A stretch of DNA of 64,000 nt from Noviluteimonas sp052115395 (GTDB lineage: Bacteria > Pseudomonadota > Gammaproteobacteria > Xanthomonadales > Xanthomonadaceae), in NCBI GenBank assembly GCA_052115395.1, contig JBFRGO010000003.1. One strand, given 5' to 3'. The translations under genes were made by a program, and so were the position numbers. The notes beneath the pieces were generated by a model. It did not search any database. It saw nothing but the letters and a program-made list of their open reading frames with translations, and was not told the DNA's origin. Below, piece after piece: positions 8,068 to 18,040 of the stretch. The number at the start of each line of letters is the position of its first letter. Positions within the stretch are counted from its first letter, which is position 1.

Positions 8068-8146
8068 GGGTCAGAGCATACCGGCCGCGCGCGAAGGTGC
8101 CGGCCAAGCGGCCGTCACGCAAGCCCGCCCAGGCCCGGCCGCCGGC

Positions 8147-11100
8147 TCAAGCCGCCCGCTGCAATGCCGTCAGCAACCCCCGCGCAGCCTGCACCCGGGC
8201 GGCGGCATCGGGCAAGTCCAGCTTCAGGCGCAGCTTGTCGGGGCCGTCCATCGCGTAGTGCTGCGGCTGTTTCTGGATCATCCGGATCACCGTCATCGGG
8301 TCGACGTCGGGCTTGGATTCGAATTGCAGGCGACCGCCCGCCGGCCCGAGGTCGATCTTGCGGATGCCGATGCGCGTTGCCTGCAGCTTGAGTTCGGCGA
8401 TGGCGAACAGATGCTTGGCCGGATCGGGCAACAGGCCGAAGCGATCGATCATTTCGACCTGGAGGTCGCGCAGTTCGTCGGCCGAGCGCGCGCTGCTGAT
8501 GCGCTTGTATAGCGTCAGGCGCGCATGCACGTCGGGGAGATAGTCGTCGGGGATCAGCGCCGGCACGTTGAGCACCACTTCCGCGCCGCGATGCTCGAAG
8601 TTCGGATCTTCGTCTGGCAGCTTGCCTTGCTTGATCGAACGCACCGCGCGCTCGAGCAGTTCGGTGTACAGGCTGAAACCGACTTCCGCCATCTGCCCGC
8701 TCTGGTCTTCGCCGAGCAACTCGCCCGCGCCGCGGATTTCCAGGTCGTGCGTGGCCAGCGTGAAGCCGGCGCCGAGTTCGTCCATCGAGGCGATCGCCTC
8801 CAGGCGCTTGCGCGCATCGACGGTGATGCTGCGGTTGTCGGGCGCGACGAGGTAGGCGTACGCGCGATGGTGCGAACGACCGACGCGGCCGCGCAACTGA
8901 TGCATCTGCGCCAGGCCGAGTTTGTCGGCGCGGTTCATGATGATCGTGTTCGCGTTGGGAATGTCGATGCCCGACTCGATGATCGTCGTGCACAGCAACA
9001 CGTTGAAGCGCTGCTTGTGGAAATCGAACATCACGCGTTCCAGTTCGCGCTCGGGCATCTGGCCGTGCGCGATGCCGATGCGCGCTTCGGGCACGAGGTC
9101 CTGCAGGTCGCGCTGCATGCGGCCGATGGTCTCCACGTCGTTGTGCAGGAAGTACACCTGGCCGCCGCGCGCGAGTTCGCGCTGGTGCGCCTCGCGCAGC
9201 AGGGCGCCGTCCCACGGCGTGACGAAGGTCTGCACCGCGAGGCGATGCGCCGGCGGCGTGGCGATGATCGACAGGTCGCGCAGGCCCGCCATCGCCATGT
9301 TGAGCGTGCGCGGGATCGGCGTGGCGGTCAGCGTGAGCAGATGGACGTTCGCGCGCAGGGCCTTCAGGGCTTCCTTCTGGCGCACGCCGAAACGCTGCTC
9401 CTCGTCGACGATCACCAGGCCGAGGTCCTTGAAGCGCACGTCCTTCTGCAACAAGCGATGCGTGCCGACGATGACGTCGATCTTGCCTTCGGCGAGCTTG
9501 TCGAGTTCGGCCTTGATCTCCTTGGTGCTCTTGAAGCGCGAGAGCACTTCGACCTTGAGCGGCCAATCGGCGAAGCGATCGCGGAAGTTGCGGTAATGCT
9601 GTTCGGCGAGCAGCGTCGTGGGCACGAGCACCGCGACCTGCTTGCCGCCGGTCGCGGCCACGAAGGCCGCGCGCACCGCGACTTCGGTCTTGCCGAAGCC
9701 CACGTCGCCGCACACCACGCGGTCCATCGGCTGCGAAGAGGCGAGGTCGCGGATCACCGCTTCGATCGCCGCGTGCTGGTCGGGCGTCTCCTCGAAGGGG
9801 AAAGTCGCGGCGAAAGGTTCGTACAGGGCACGATCCACGTCGAGCGCGATGCCCGCGCGCGCGTGGCGCTTGGCCTGGATTTCGAGCAGTTCGGCGGCGA
9901 CGTCGCGCACCTTCTCGGCGGCCTTGCGCTTGGCCTTGGTCCATTGCTCGCCGCCGAGGTTGTGCAGCGGCGCGGTTTCCGGCGAGGCGCCGGAGTAACG
10001 CGAGATGCGATCCAGTTGCGCCACCGGCACGTACAGGCGATCGCCCTTGGCGTATTCGATTTCGACGTACTCGGCGGGCGTGCCGCCGGCTTCGAGCGTG
10101 ACCAGGCCGCGGTAACGGCCGACGCCGTGATCTTCGTGGACGATCGGCGCGCCTTCGCTCAACTCGCCGAGGTCGCGGATGATCTGTTCGGGTTCGCGGC
10201 CAGCGCGCTTGCGGCGGCGCGGTTGCGAGGCGCGTTCGGGAAAGAGTTGGCGTTCGGTGAGCAGGGCGATCGGTGTGCCGCCGACCAGCGCGCCGTCGAG
10301 CGCGAAGCCATCTTCCAGGGGCGCGACCGCGATGGCGAAGCGCATCGTGCCGGCGAGGAAGGCTTGCCAGTCGGCGATGGTTTCGGGATTCACGCCCGCC
10401 GCATGCAACACGTCGAGCAAGGCTTCGCGACGGCCGGCGGAATCGGCGGCAATGAGCACGCGGCCGGGATAGGTCGAGAGGAAGGATTGCAGCGCGCCGG
10501 CGCCGGCTTCGCGCGCGGCGATGGGCAGGTCGGGCGCGGGCTGGTCGCCGAGCGCTTGTGCCTTCGCGGCCTTCGCATCTTCGCCGCCGACCACATCCAC
10601 GCGCGGACGTGCGTTGAGCGTTTCGCGCAACTGGTCGGGCGAGAGGTAAATCTCGTTGGGCGCGAGCAGCGGCCGTTCGATGTCGTGCCGGCGTTGTTCG
10701 TAACGCTCGGCGGTCTGCGTCCAGAACACATCCGCACAGGCGAGCGCGCCTTCGGTCACGATGGGCAACATGCGATCGCCGAGGTAATCGAACAGCGTCG
10801 CGGTCGTGCCTTCGCCGCGCGTGGCTTCGAAGAACAGCGGCAGGTAATACTCGATGCCGGCCGGTGCCAGGCCGACCTTCAGATCCTGGAACAGCGCGCT
10901 GCGGCGCGTGTCGATGTCGAAACGATCGCGCAAGGCGTCCATCGCACGCTTGCGCGCGTCTTCGTCGAGCGGGACTTCGCGGCCGGGCAGCATCTGCACT
11001 GCGTCGACCTTGTCGAGCGAACGCTGCGATTCGGGATCGAAGGCGCGGATCGAATCGATCTGGTCGTCGAACAACTCCACGCGATACGGTTCGTGCGCGC

Positions 11101-11647
11101 CCATCGGATAGACGTCGAGCAAACCGCCGCGCACGGCGAAGTCGCCGGGATCGAAAACCTGCGGCACGTTGCGATAGCCCGCGCTTTCCAGGCGGCGCTT
11201 CTCCGCATCCAGGTCGAACACCTGGCCGACGCGCACGTCGAAGGTGTTGCCGACCACGTAACGCACCGGCGCCACGCGTTGCAGCAGCGTCTGCACCGGC
11301 ACGACGACGATGCCGCGCTTGAGCGTCGGAAGACGCAGCAGCGCGGCAAGGCGCTGCGACACGATGTCGGCGTGCGGGCTGATCTGGTCGTAGGGCAGCG
11401 TTTCCCAATCGGGGAAGGGCAGCACGGGCAGCGATGCGTCGTCGCCGAGCAGCGTATGCAGGTCGGATTCGAGCTGGTGCGCGCCGTGGTTGTCTTTCGC
11501 GACCACGAGCACCGGGCCCTCGTGCACGCGCGCGGCGCGCGCGATGTGGAAGGCGAGCGCGGAGGCGGAGGCGGGCGCGCGCCACCAGGCGCGCGATTGG
11601 CCGGCGCGGGGAAGGGGCGGGGTCAGGGAGTCGGTGATGTCGTTCAT
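8147..11647 (-). CDS. mfd: transcription-repair coupling factor Mfd
   Basis: A 1166-aa, full-length Mfd. It pushes or removes RNA polymerase stalled at DNA damage and recruits UvrA. The N-terminal UvrB-like region (PFPDWETLPYDQISPH) lies in the first 150 residues; a CarD-like RNA polymerase-interacting domain is near residue 500 (GAPIVHEDHGVGRY). The RecG-type helicase motor follows, with Walker A GDVGFGKTEVA and motif II VIVDEEQRFGV, then TLTATPIPRTL. The C-terminal TRCF domain carries GRVGRSHHRAYAYL before it. The gene is single, preceded by a GNAT acetyltransferase gene on the same strand. Confidence 0.97.
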   Translation of the reverse strand: MNDITDSLTPPLPRAGQSRAWWRAPASASALAFHIARAARVHEGPVLVVAKDNHGAHQLESDLHTLLGDDASLPVLPFPDWETLPYDQISPHADIVSQRLAALLRLPTLKRGIVVVPVQTLLQRVAPVRYVVGNTFDVRVGQVFDLDAEKRRLESAGYRNVPQVFDPGDFAVRGGLLDVYPMGAHEPYRVELFDDQIDSIRAFDPESQRSLDKVDAVQMLPGREVPLDEDARKRAMDALRDRFDIDTRRSALFQDLKVGLAPAGIEYYLPLFFEATRGEGTTATLFDYLGDRMLPIVTEGALACADVFWTQTAERYEQRRHDIERPLLAPNEIYLSPDQLRETLNARPRVDVVGGEDAKAAKAQALGDQPAPDLPIAAREAGAGALQSFLSTYPGRVLIAADSAGRREALLDVLHAAGVNPETIADWQAFLAGTMRFAIAVAPLEDGFALDGALVGGTPIALLTERQLFPERASQPRRRKRAGREPEQIIRDLGELSEGAPIVHEDHGVGRYRGLVTLEAGGTPAEYVEIEYAKGDRLYVPVAQLDRISRYSGASPETAPLHNLGGEQWTKAKRKAAEKVRDVAAELLEIQAKRHARAGIALDVDRALYEPFAATFPFEETPDQHAAIEAVIRDLASSQPMDRVVCGDVGFGKTEVAVRAAFVAATGGKQVAVLVPTTLLAEQHYRNFRDRFADWPLKVEVLSRFKSTKEIKAELDKLAEGKIDVIVGTHRLLQKDVRFKDLGLVIVDEEQRFGVRQKEALKALRANVHLLTLTATPIPRTLNMAMAGLRDLSIIATPPAHRLAVQTFVTPWDGALLREAHQRELARGGQVYFLHNDVETIGRMQRDLQDLVPEARIGIAHGQMPERELERVMFDFHKQRFNVLLCTTIIESGIDIPNANTIIMNRADKLGLAQMHQLRGRVGRSHHRAYAYLVAPDNRSITVDARKRLEAIASMDELGAGFTLATHDLEIRGAGELLGEDQSGQMAEVGFSLYTELLERAVRSIKQGKLPDEDPNFEHRGAEVVLNVPALIPDDYLPDVHARLTLYKRISSARSADELRDLQVEMIDRFGLLPDPAKHLFAIAELKLQATRIGIRKIDLGPAGGRLQFESKPDVDPMTVIRMIQKQPQHYAMDGPDKLRLKLDLPDAAARVQAARGLLTALQRAA

Positions 11648-11726
11648 CGTGTCCGCGAAGAAAAGCAGCGCATCGCCCGGACGCTTTCGCGGCCAGCGGG
11701 AAGGAGGACGGCGAGTTTACCGGGGC

Positions 11727-12305
11727 TCAGGCGGCTTGCGGTTCGTCGTGCACGTGCGTGTCGCGACTGGGCTGCAGGTCCAGCACCACGCGCACCAATC
11801 CGGGCTGCTGCGTGGGTTCACGACGGAACCCCAGTGAGGCGGCGAGCGCCAACATCGGCTGGTTGTGTTCGAGCACGTCGCCCCACAGACGTTCCAGGCG
11901 GCGGCCCTTCGCCCAGCGCACCAGGCGGCGCATCAGGTGTCGGCCCAGGCCCAGCCCGGAGATGTAGTGGCTGACGAGGATCGCGAACTCCGCCTCGCGG
12001 CCGGATTCGGAGATCGATGCGCGCGCCACTGCGCCGACGAGGGCTTCGCCCGGCGGCAGGGGTTCGGCGGCGACGAGCGCGAATTCGCGCTTGGCGTCGG
12101 GCCGCGCGAGTTTCTCCGCCATCTCGGGCGTGAGTTCGCGCACCGCGTGCAGGAAGCGTTGTCGGATTTCGTCGGGCTCGAGCAGGGCGAAGCCCTGCCG
12201 CAAGGGATCGGCGTCGGCCGGCCGGATCGGACGGATGAGCACCTCACGCCCATTGCTGAGCCGGATCTGTTCGTGCCACGGGGGAAGTCGGTTGCGGGCC
12301 GCCAT
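11727..12305 (-). CDS. GNAT family N-acetyltransferase
   Basis: A 192-aa acyl-CoA transferase. The acetyl-CoA-binding motif A is at GLGLGRHLMRRLVRWAKGRRL (about residues 123-143), preceded by the beta-strand pair EFAILVSHYISG. The N-terminal part (REVLIRPIRPADADPLRQGF) is typical of the GNAT domain also found fused to Pat/acyl-CoA synthetase-like lysine acetyltransferases, but here it stands alone. Substrate unknown. It lies 79 nt upstream of mfd on the same strand and could be cotranscribed with it. Confidence 0.85.
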   Translation of the reverse strand: MAARNRLPPWHEQIRLSNGREVLIRPIRPADADPLRQGFALLEPDEIRQRFLHAVRELTPEMAEKLARPDAKREFALVAAEPLPPGEALVGAVARASISESGREAEFAILVSHYISGLGLGRHLMRRLVRWAKGRRLERLWGDVLEHNQPMLALAASLGFRREPTQQPGLVRVVLDLQPSRDTHVHDEPQAA

Positions 12306-12431
12306 TCAGCGACATTGCCAGAGGGCAGGTGAAGCCCAGCTCTAGACGCGTGTTAAGCGGCCGCCAACACCGAGCCTAACGCACCCGATTGTTATGCTTG
12401 CGCGCTCTCCCATTCATGTATCGAAACGCCA

Positions 12432-13379
12432 ATGGCCGGCAGCGGCGACTCCAATCGCGCAATCCTCTTCGCCCTCGGGGCCAATTTCGCCATCGCCTGC
12501 GCCAAAGGCTTTGCGGCTTACATGACCAATTCCAGCGCGATGCTCGCCGAGACGGTGCATTCGCTGGCCGACTGCGGCAACCAGCTGTTGTTGCTGCTGG
12601 GCCTGAAGCAGGCCAAGAAGCCGCCCAACGCCGATTACCCGCTGGGCTACGGCAAGGCCATCTACTTCTGGTCCTTCCTCGTGGCGTTGATGCTCTTCTC
12701 GGTCGGCGGGATGTTCAGCCTCTACGAAGGCGTGCACAAACTGCACAACCCCCAGCCGATCCTGCATTGGTGGTGGGCCGCCGGCGTGTTGACCTTCGGC
12801 ATCGTCGCCGAAGGCATCTCGATGCGCGCCTGCCTGCAGGAAGTGAACAAGTGCCGCGGCGAACGTTCGCTGTGGCAGTGGTTCCATGAAAGCCGGCAGG
12901 CCGAACTGGTCGTCATCTTCGGCGAGGATCTGGCGGCGCTGCTCGGCCTGGTGTTCGCACTCGTCGCGATCGGTCTCTCGGTGGTCACGGGCAACCCGAC
13001 ATGGGATGCGATCGGCACCATCGGCATCGGCGTGTTGCTGATCGTCGTGGCGATATTCGTCGCCGTCGAGGTCAAGGCGCTGCTGATCGGGCAGAGCGTG
13101 GATGTCAAAGTGCAGGCCGACATCCGCACCTTCCTGGAAGGTCGCCCGGAGATCTCGCGCGTGATCAGCCTGATCACGCTGCAGCTGGGCAACGAGATGA
13201 TGGTGTCGGTGCACGCCGAGATGCACGAAACCGGCAGCTCGCGTGCGCTGATCGACGGCATCAACGCGATCGAGAAGGACCTGAAGGCGCGTTTCCAGAC
13301 GGTGCGCTGGAGTTTCTTCGAACCGGAAATGCCCGGATGTAGCACGCGCGACCAGGATTACGGGCCGGCGACGCTCTGA
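12432..13379 (+). CDS. cation diffusion facilitator transporter
   Basis: A 315-aa CDF-family metal/proton antiporter of the SLC30A9-like branch. Six membrane segments are visible from residue 10 to about 215. The metal-site motif of helix 2 is HSLADCGN (residues 37-44), and helix 5 carries GEDLAALLGL in place of the classical HxxxD. The C-terminal cytoplasmic domain (residues 215-315) has the alpha/beta CDF fold and ends in a Cys-containing tail (MPGCSTRDQD). Zn, Fe or Mn could be the substrate. It is divergent from the acetyltransferase gene and convergent with rlmJ. Confidence 0.9.
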   Translation: MAGSGDSNRAILFALGANFAIACAKGFAAYMTNSSAMLAETVHSLADCGNQLLLLLGLKQAKKPPNADYPLGYGKAIYFWSFLVALMLFSVGGMFSLYEGVHKLHNPQPILHWWWAAGVLTFGIVAEGISMRACLQEVNKCRGERSLWQWFHESRQAELVVIFGEDLAALLGLVFALVAIGLSVVTGNPTWDAIGTIGIGVLLIVVAIFVAVEVKALLIGQSVDVKVQADIRTFLEGRPEISRVISLITLQLGNEMMVSVHAEMHETGSSRALIDGINAIEKDLKARFQTVRWSFFEPEMPGCSTRDQDYGPATL

Positions 13380-13393
13380 TTCACGAGCGCGCT

Positions 13394-14248
13394 TCAAGCC
13401 GGCGCGCGCAACCACTCCATGTGCGCGTTGCCGCCCGCGGCTTCCTGCAGCGTATTGCGCAGTGCGTTGAGCGTCGGCCGGAAATGCCGGTCGAATTGCC
13501 ACGGCGCATTCAACACGAGCAAGCCGCTGCCGTTCATGCGCAAGGGTGAGTCGTCGGGACGCACCAGCAACTCGATGACCAGCGCCGATTTCGCTTCCAG
13601 TGCCGCGGCCCGCCGATAGAACGGCGGCAGGGAACGCCGCAGCTTGATCGGATACCACAGCGCGAACATCCCCTGCGGCCAACGTTGCAGGCCATCGCGC
13701 AGGGCGGTGATCGCGAAATCGAATTCCTCCAGCTGCGCTTCGTACGGCGGATCGATCAGCACCAGCCCACGCGAAAGACGCGTCTGGCCCGAACGCGGAG
13801 GCAGCAGGGCCTTCATCGCCGCATAGCCGTCGCCGCGTTGCACGTTCACGCGCGGGTCGTCGCGGAACTCGATCCCGAGGATCGACGCTTCATCGGGCTG
13901 CAATTCGCAGCAGGTGATGCGGTCCTGTTCGCGCAGGGCATGCGCGAGCAGCCAGGGCGAACCGGGGTAGGCGCGCGGGCCGTGCGCGGCGCGGCAGGCT
14001 TCGATGGCGGCCAGGTAACGGGTGATGTTGACGTCGCCGGTGGCGCGCAGTTTCGCGACGCCGCCCTCGGCCTCGGCCGTGCGCTTGGCCGCCACGGCAT
14101 CGAGGGAGTACAGGCCGCGCCCGGCGTGGGTATCCAGCGCGAAGCATGCGGCGGGTTTGGCGCGCAGCGCCTCGCACAAGGAGAGGAGGGCGACGTGCTT
14201 GAGCACGTCGGCGTGGTTGCCGGCATGGAAGGCGTGGCGGTAGTTCAT
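13394..14248 (-). CDS. rlmJ: 23S rRNA (adenine2030-N6)-methyltransferase RlmJ
   Basis: A 284-aa enzyme making m6A2030 in 23S rRNA; length agrees with the Escherichia coli protein. The start MNYRHAFHAGNHADVLKHV is the hallmark of the family. The SAM-binding motif is FALDTHAGRGLYSL (residues 36-49), and the N6-adenine catalytic motif is LIDPPYEAQ (residues 168-176). Family members also support use of external DNA as a nutrient in E. coli. It is transcribed divergently from creB, with 38 nt between the two starts. Confidence 0.96.
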   Translation of the reverse strand: MNYRHAFHAGNHADVLKHVALLSLCEALRAKPAACFALDTHAGRGLYSLDAVAAKRTAEAEGGVAKLRATGDVNITRYLAAIEACRAAHGPRAYPGSPWLLAHALREQDRITCCELQPDEASILGIEFRDDPRVNVQRGDGYAAMKALLPPRSGQTRLSRGLVLIDPPYEAQLEEFDFAITALRDGLQRWPQGMFALWYPIKLRRSLPPFYRRAAALEAKSALVIELLVRPDDSPLRMNGSGLLVLNAPWQFDRHFRPTLNALRNTLQEAAGGNAHMEWLRAPA

Positions 14249-14286
14249 GGTGCGCAGGATACGCGTTGGGCGGCTATGCTCCGCGC

Positions 14287-14952
<666 letters not shown>

Positions 14953-14958
14953 CGCGGC

Positions 14959-16374
14959 ATGCGCATCGGCCTGCGCGTTTTCCTCGGGTACTTCGCGATC
15001 GTCGCGCTCGCGGCGCTGCTGCTCGCACGCGTGTTCGTCGCCGAGGTCAAGCCCGGCGTTCGCCAGGCAATGGAAGATACGTTGGCGGAAACGGCCAACG
15101 TGCTCGCGGAGATCGCCACCGACGATTTCCTCGCAGGGCACATCGCCGACGGGCACTTCGCGCAACGCGTCAAGGCCGTGCGCTCGCGCGACCCGGGTGC
15201 GCAGATCTGGGGGTTCCAGAAGCGCGCGGTGACCACGCGCATCTACGTCACCGATGCGAAGGGGATCGTGGTGTTCGACAGCGCGGGGCGCGATGTCGGC
15301 AAGGACTATTCGCGCTGGAACGACGTCTACCTCACGCTGCACGGGCGTTATGGCGCGCGGTCCACGCGCAGCGATCCCGCGGATCCGAATTCGACGGTCA
15401 TGCACGTCGCGGCGCCCTTGCGCGATGCGAACGGCCGCATCGTCGGAGTGCTCACCGTCGCCAAGCCGAATCAGACACTCGCGCCGTTTATCGCGCGCAG
15501 CCAGTCGAAGGTGATGCGTTGGGGTTGGTTGTTGATGGGCGTGGCCCTGTTGATCGGGCTGACGACGGCGTGGTGGTTTTCGCGACAGCTGGGCGCGTTG
15601 CAGCGCTACGCGCATGCGGTGACTGCGGGTGAGCGCGCGACGCTGCCCGATGCCGCCGGCGAGTTCGGCGATCTCGGGCAGGCGCTGGAAACCATGCGCG
15701 TGCGCCTGGAAGGCAAGCAATACGTCGAGCAGTACGTGCACACGTTGACGCACGAGATGAAGAGCCCGCTCGCCGCGATCCGCGGCAGCGCGGAGTTGCT
15801 CGAAGCGCCGATGGCCGAAGCCGACCGCGCGCGTTTCGCCGGCGCGATTCGCGCGCAGAGCGAGCGCCTTGCGCAGATGATCGACAAGTTGCTGGCGTTG
15901 GCTGCCGTCGAACACCAGCAGACGCTGGAAGTGCGCGATCGCCTCGCCTTGAACGACGTGGCCGAGGATGCGATCGCGCACTGCGCGAAAGGTGATGTCG
16001 AGATCCGCCTCAAGGGCGGCGCGTGTCACGTGGAAGGCGATCCGTTCCTGCTGCGGCAGGCCATCGTCAATCTGCTCGACAACGCGGTGTCGTTCTCGCC
16101 GACGGGCCGCGGCATCGATGTCGAAGTCGCATCGGACGGACAGGGTCAGTGCCTCGTGCGCGTGATCGATGCCGGCCCCGGCATCCCGGACTATGCATTG
16201 CCGCGTGTGTTCGAACGCTTCTACTCCTTGCCGCGCCCGGAAGGCGGCAGCCGCAGCAGCGGCCTGGGCCTGTGCTTCGTCGCCGAGGTGGCCGCATTGC
16301 ACGGTGGCCGCGCGACGCTGGAAAACGCCCCGAACGGCGGTGCGATCGCCACGCTCGAATTGCCCGAAGCCTGA
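14959..16374 (+). CDS. creC: sensor histidine kinase CreC
   Basis: A 471-aa membrane kinase, partner of CreB, six bases after it. It has an N-terminal membrane segment (LGYFAIVALAALLLARVFV), a periplasmic sensor region (residues 28-185) and a second membrane segment (WGWLLMGVALLIGLTTAWW). A HAMP-like linker follows, with the phospho-acceptor His in YVHTLTHEMKSPLAAIRG. The ATPase boxes are QAIVNLLDNAVSFS (N box), DAGPGIPDYALPRVFERFYS (G1/F) and SSGLGLCFVAEV (G2). The full domain set supports an active kinase. Confidence 0.93.
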   Translation: MRIGLRVFLGYFAIVALAALLLARVFVAEVKPGVRQAMEDTLAETANVLAEIATDDFLAGHIADGHFAQRVKAVRSRDPGAQIWGFQKRAVTTRIYVTDAKGIVVFDSAGRDVGKDYSRWNDVYLTLHGRYGARSTRSDPADPNSTVMHVAAPLRDANGRIVGVLTVAKPNQTLAPFIARSQSKVMRWGWLLMGVALLIGLTTAWWFSRQLGALQRYAHAVTAGERATLPDAAGEFGDLGQALETMRVRLEGKQYVEQYVHTLTHEMKSPLAAIRGSAELLEAPMAEADRARFAGAIRAQSERLAQMIDKLLALAAVEHQQTLEVRDRLALNDVAEDAIAHCAKGDVEIRLKGGACHVEGDPFLLRQAIVNLLDNAVSFSPTGRGIDVEVASDGQGQCLVRVIDAGPGIPDYALPRVFERFYSLPRPEGGSRSSGLGLCFVAEVAALHGGRATLENAPNGGAIATLELPEA

Positions 16375-16461
16375 CTTCACCGTCGCCACACACATTCGCC
16401 ATCGGCGCCGCACGCACCGGCGCGAAGCTGCGCGCATCCCAAGGCCAGGAAAGGACCTGCC

Positions 16462-17799
16462 ATGCGCTTCGCCTTCAAAGCGGTCGTCGTTTTCTTCCTC
16501 ACGCTCGGCTTGCTGATCCCCTTGATGCTCATCCATCGCACGATCGAGGAGCGCGAGGCCTATCGCGCCGAGGCGGTGGCCAACGTGGCCGCCACGAGCG
16601 CCGGCAGGCAGGCGGTGCTGGGGCCCGTGCTGGTGGTGCCCTATGTCGAACTCGTCGAACAGGACGAGGTCACGCCGCAGGGCACGCGAAAGGTGCTGAA
16701 GGAGCAGGCGGGCAAGTGGACCTTCTTCCCCGAAACGCTGGTCATCGACGGCACGATGAAACCCGACACGCGCAAGCGCGGGCTGTATCGCGTGCCGGTG
16801 TACGAACTGGGCATGCATGCGGTCGCGGCGATTCGCGCGCAGATTCCTGCCGATGGCGTGCATCCGCGACGCATCGGGCGTCCCTACCTCAGCGTCGGTG
16901 CTTCGGACGTGCGCGGGTTCGTCGGTACGCCGACCTTGCGCTTGAATGGCAAGGCGCTGCCCTTGAAGGCAGGTTTCGGCAGCCAGCCGATCGGCGGCGT
17001 GCATGCGCGGTTGGATGCGCCGGTGGCGGGACAGGAGCTTGCGATGGACCTGGCCTTCGACGCGGTGATCGGCGGCACCGAAGCGCTCGCGCTGGTGCCG
17101 ATCGCGCGCGACAACCGGTTCGCGTTGAAGTCGACGTGGCCCGATCCGATCTTCGGCGGCAGCTTCCTGCCGCGCACGCGCACGGTGGATGCGAAGGGAT
17201 TTCGCGCGCAGTGGGAGATCTCCTCGCTCGCGACCAGTGCGCAGACGTCCTTCCTCGACAGCAACGAGCCGGCGAACCTGCTGCGGTTGGCGTCGATGCG
17301 CGGTGCGGACACGGCGTCGTCGGGGATCGACGCGGTGGGCGTGACGCTGTTCGACGCGGTGGACAGTTACACGCTGGCCGATCGCGCGACGAAGTACGGG
17401 ATTCTGTTCGTGTTGCTGACGTTCGTCGGTTTTTTCATGTTCGAGTTGATCAAGCAGTTGCCGATCCATCCGATCCAGTACGGGCTGGTCGGTCTGGCGT
17501 TGGCGATTTTCTTCCTGTTGCTCGTGAGTCTGAGTGAGCACATCCCGTTTGGTTCGGCTTACCTGGCGTCGGCTGCGGTGTGCATCGGGTTGCTCGGGTT
17601 CTATCTGAGTGCGGTGTTGCGGAGTGTGGTGCGCGGGTTGGGTTTCGCGGGGATGTTGGCGACGTTGTACGCGGCGTTGTATGGGGTGTTGGTGTCGGAG
17701 GACAACGCGTTGGTGCTTGGCGCGGGACTGTTGTTCGTGGTGTTGGCGACGGTGATGGTGGTGACGCGCAAGGTGGATTGGTACGCGTTGCAGCGTTGA
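16462..17799 (+). CDS. creD: inner-membrane protein CreD
   Basis: A 445-aa envelope-integrity protein, the main target of CreBC. It has one N-terminal membrane helix (FFLTLGLLIPLMLIHRTI), a large periplasmic domain (residues 35-305), then a bundle of about five helices, for example LFVLLTFVGFFMFELI and LVGLALAIFFLLLVSLSEHI, ending VLATVMVVTRKVDWYALQR. A GGAAAGGA ribosome site lies before the ATG. The last roughly 170 codons shift to G-rich codons (TTG, GTG, GGG). A perfect GC hairpin follows the stop. Confidence 0.94.
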   Translation: MRFAFKAVVVFFLTLGLLIPLMLIHRTIEEREAYRAEAVANVAATSAGRQAVLGPVLVVPYVELVEQDEVTPQGTRKVLKEQAGKWTFFPETLVIDGTMKPDTRKRGLYRVPVYELGMHAVAAIRAQIPADGVHPRRIGRPYLSVGASDVRGFVGTPTLRLNGKALPLKAGFGSQPIGGVHARLDAPVAGQELAMDLAFDAVIGGTEALALVPIARDNRFALKSTWPDPIFGGSFLPRTRTVDAKGFRAQWEISSLATSAQTSFLDSNEPANLLRLASMRGADTASSGIDAVGVTLFDAVDSYTLADRATKYGILFVLLTFVGFFMFELIKQLPIHPIQYGLVGLALAIFFLLLVSLSEHIPFGSAYLASAAVCIGLLGFYLSAVLRSVVRGLGFAGMLATLYAALYGVLVSEDNALVLGAGLLFVVLATVMVVTRKVDWYALQR

Positions 17800-17809
17800 C
17801 TTCGGACTA

Positions 17810-17834
17810 GCCTCGCCACATCAGGTGGCGAGGC
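17810..17834 (+). terminator. hairpin after creD
   Basis: Perfect 10-bp stem GCCTCGCCAC/GTGGCGAGGC with a 5-nt loop, 10 nt after the creD stop. No T-run follows, so it may be a Rho-assisted end or a transcript-stabilising hairpin. Confidence 0.5.
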
Positions 17835-17870
17835 GTCCGTTCGCAGCAAGAGCTCGACTTGCGTCATTGG

Positions 17871-18016
17871 CGCGCCGCCCGAACGTGTGAAGTTCCAAAT
17901 TCTTTTGGGAAAAAAATTTGAAACTCCCCACGCTGGGGCATTACCTTGCGGGTCGCTTCGATCAGTGGGCTTTCGCTCGAGCCTTCATTGGGGTCTGCAA
18001 AGCGCGCTTTGCAGGA
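17871..18016 (-). repeat. structured repeat R2, copy 1 (divergent; sense to PAP2 gene)
   Basis: Reverse-strand copy of the family seen at 52762-52945 and 61243-61425. It starts about 25 nt after the stop of the PAP2 phosphatase gene. First hairpin: 9-bp stem at 17995-18014 (CTGCAAAGC with GCTTTGCAG), where the other copies have GTGCGAAGC with GCTTCGCAC. The conserved TGCCCCAGCG block and main AT-topped hairpin are at 17885-17945, and the conserved GGGCGGCGCG end is at 17871-17880. It is more diverged than the other two copies but keeps their order of parts. Confidence 0.75.
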
Positions 18017-18040
18017 AGCTGATCGTTGCCGTAGCAGGTG

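Noticed and set aside
8525..11974. Very long plus-strand open frame opposite mfd (over 1100 codons)
   Set aside because: It is the antisense shadow of mfd in a GC-rich genome: His/Arg/Ala-rich, no recognisable domains, and it runs past gene borders.
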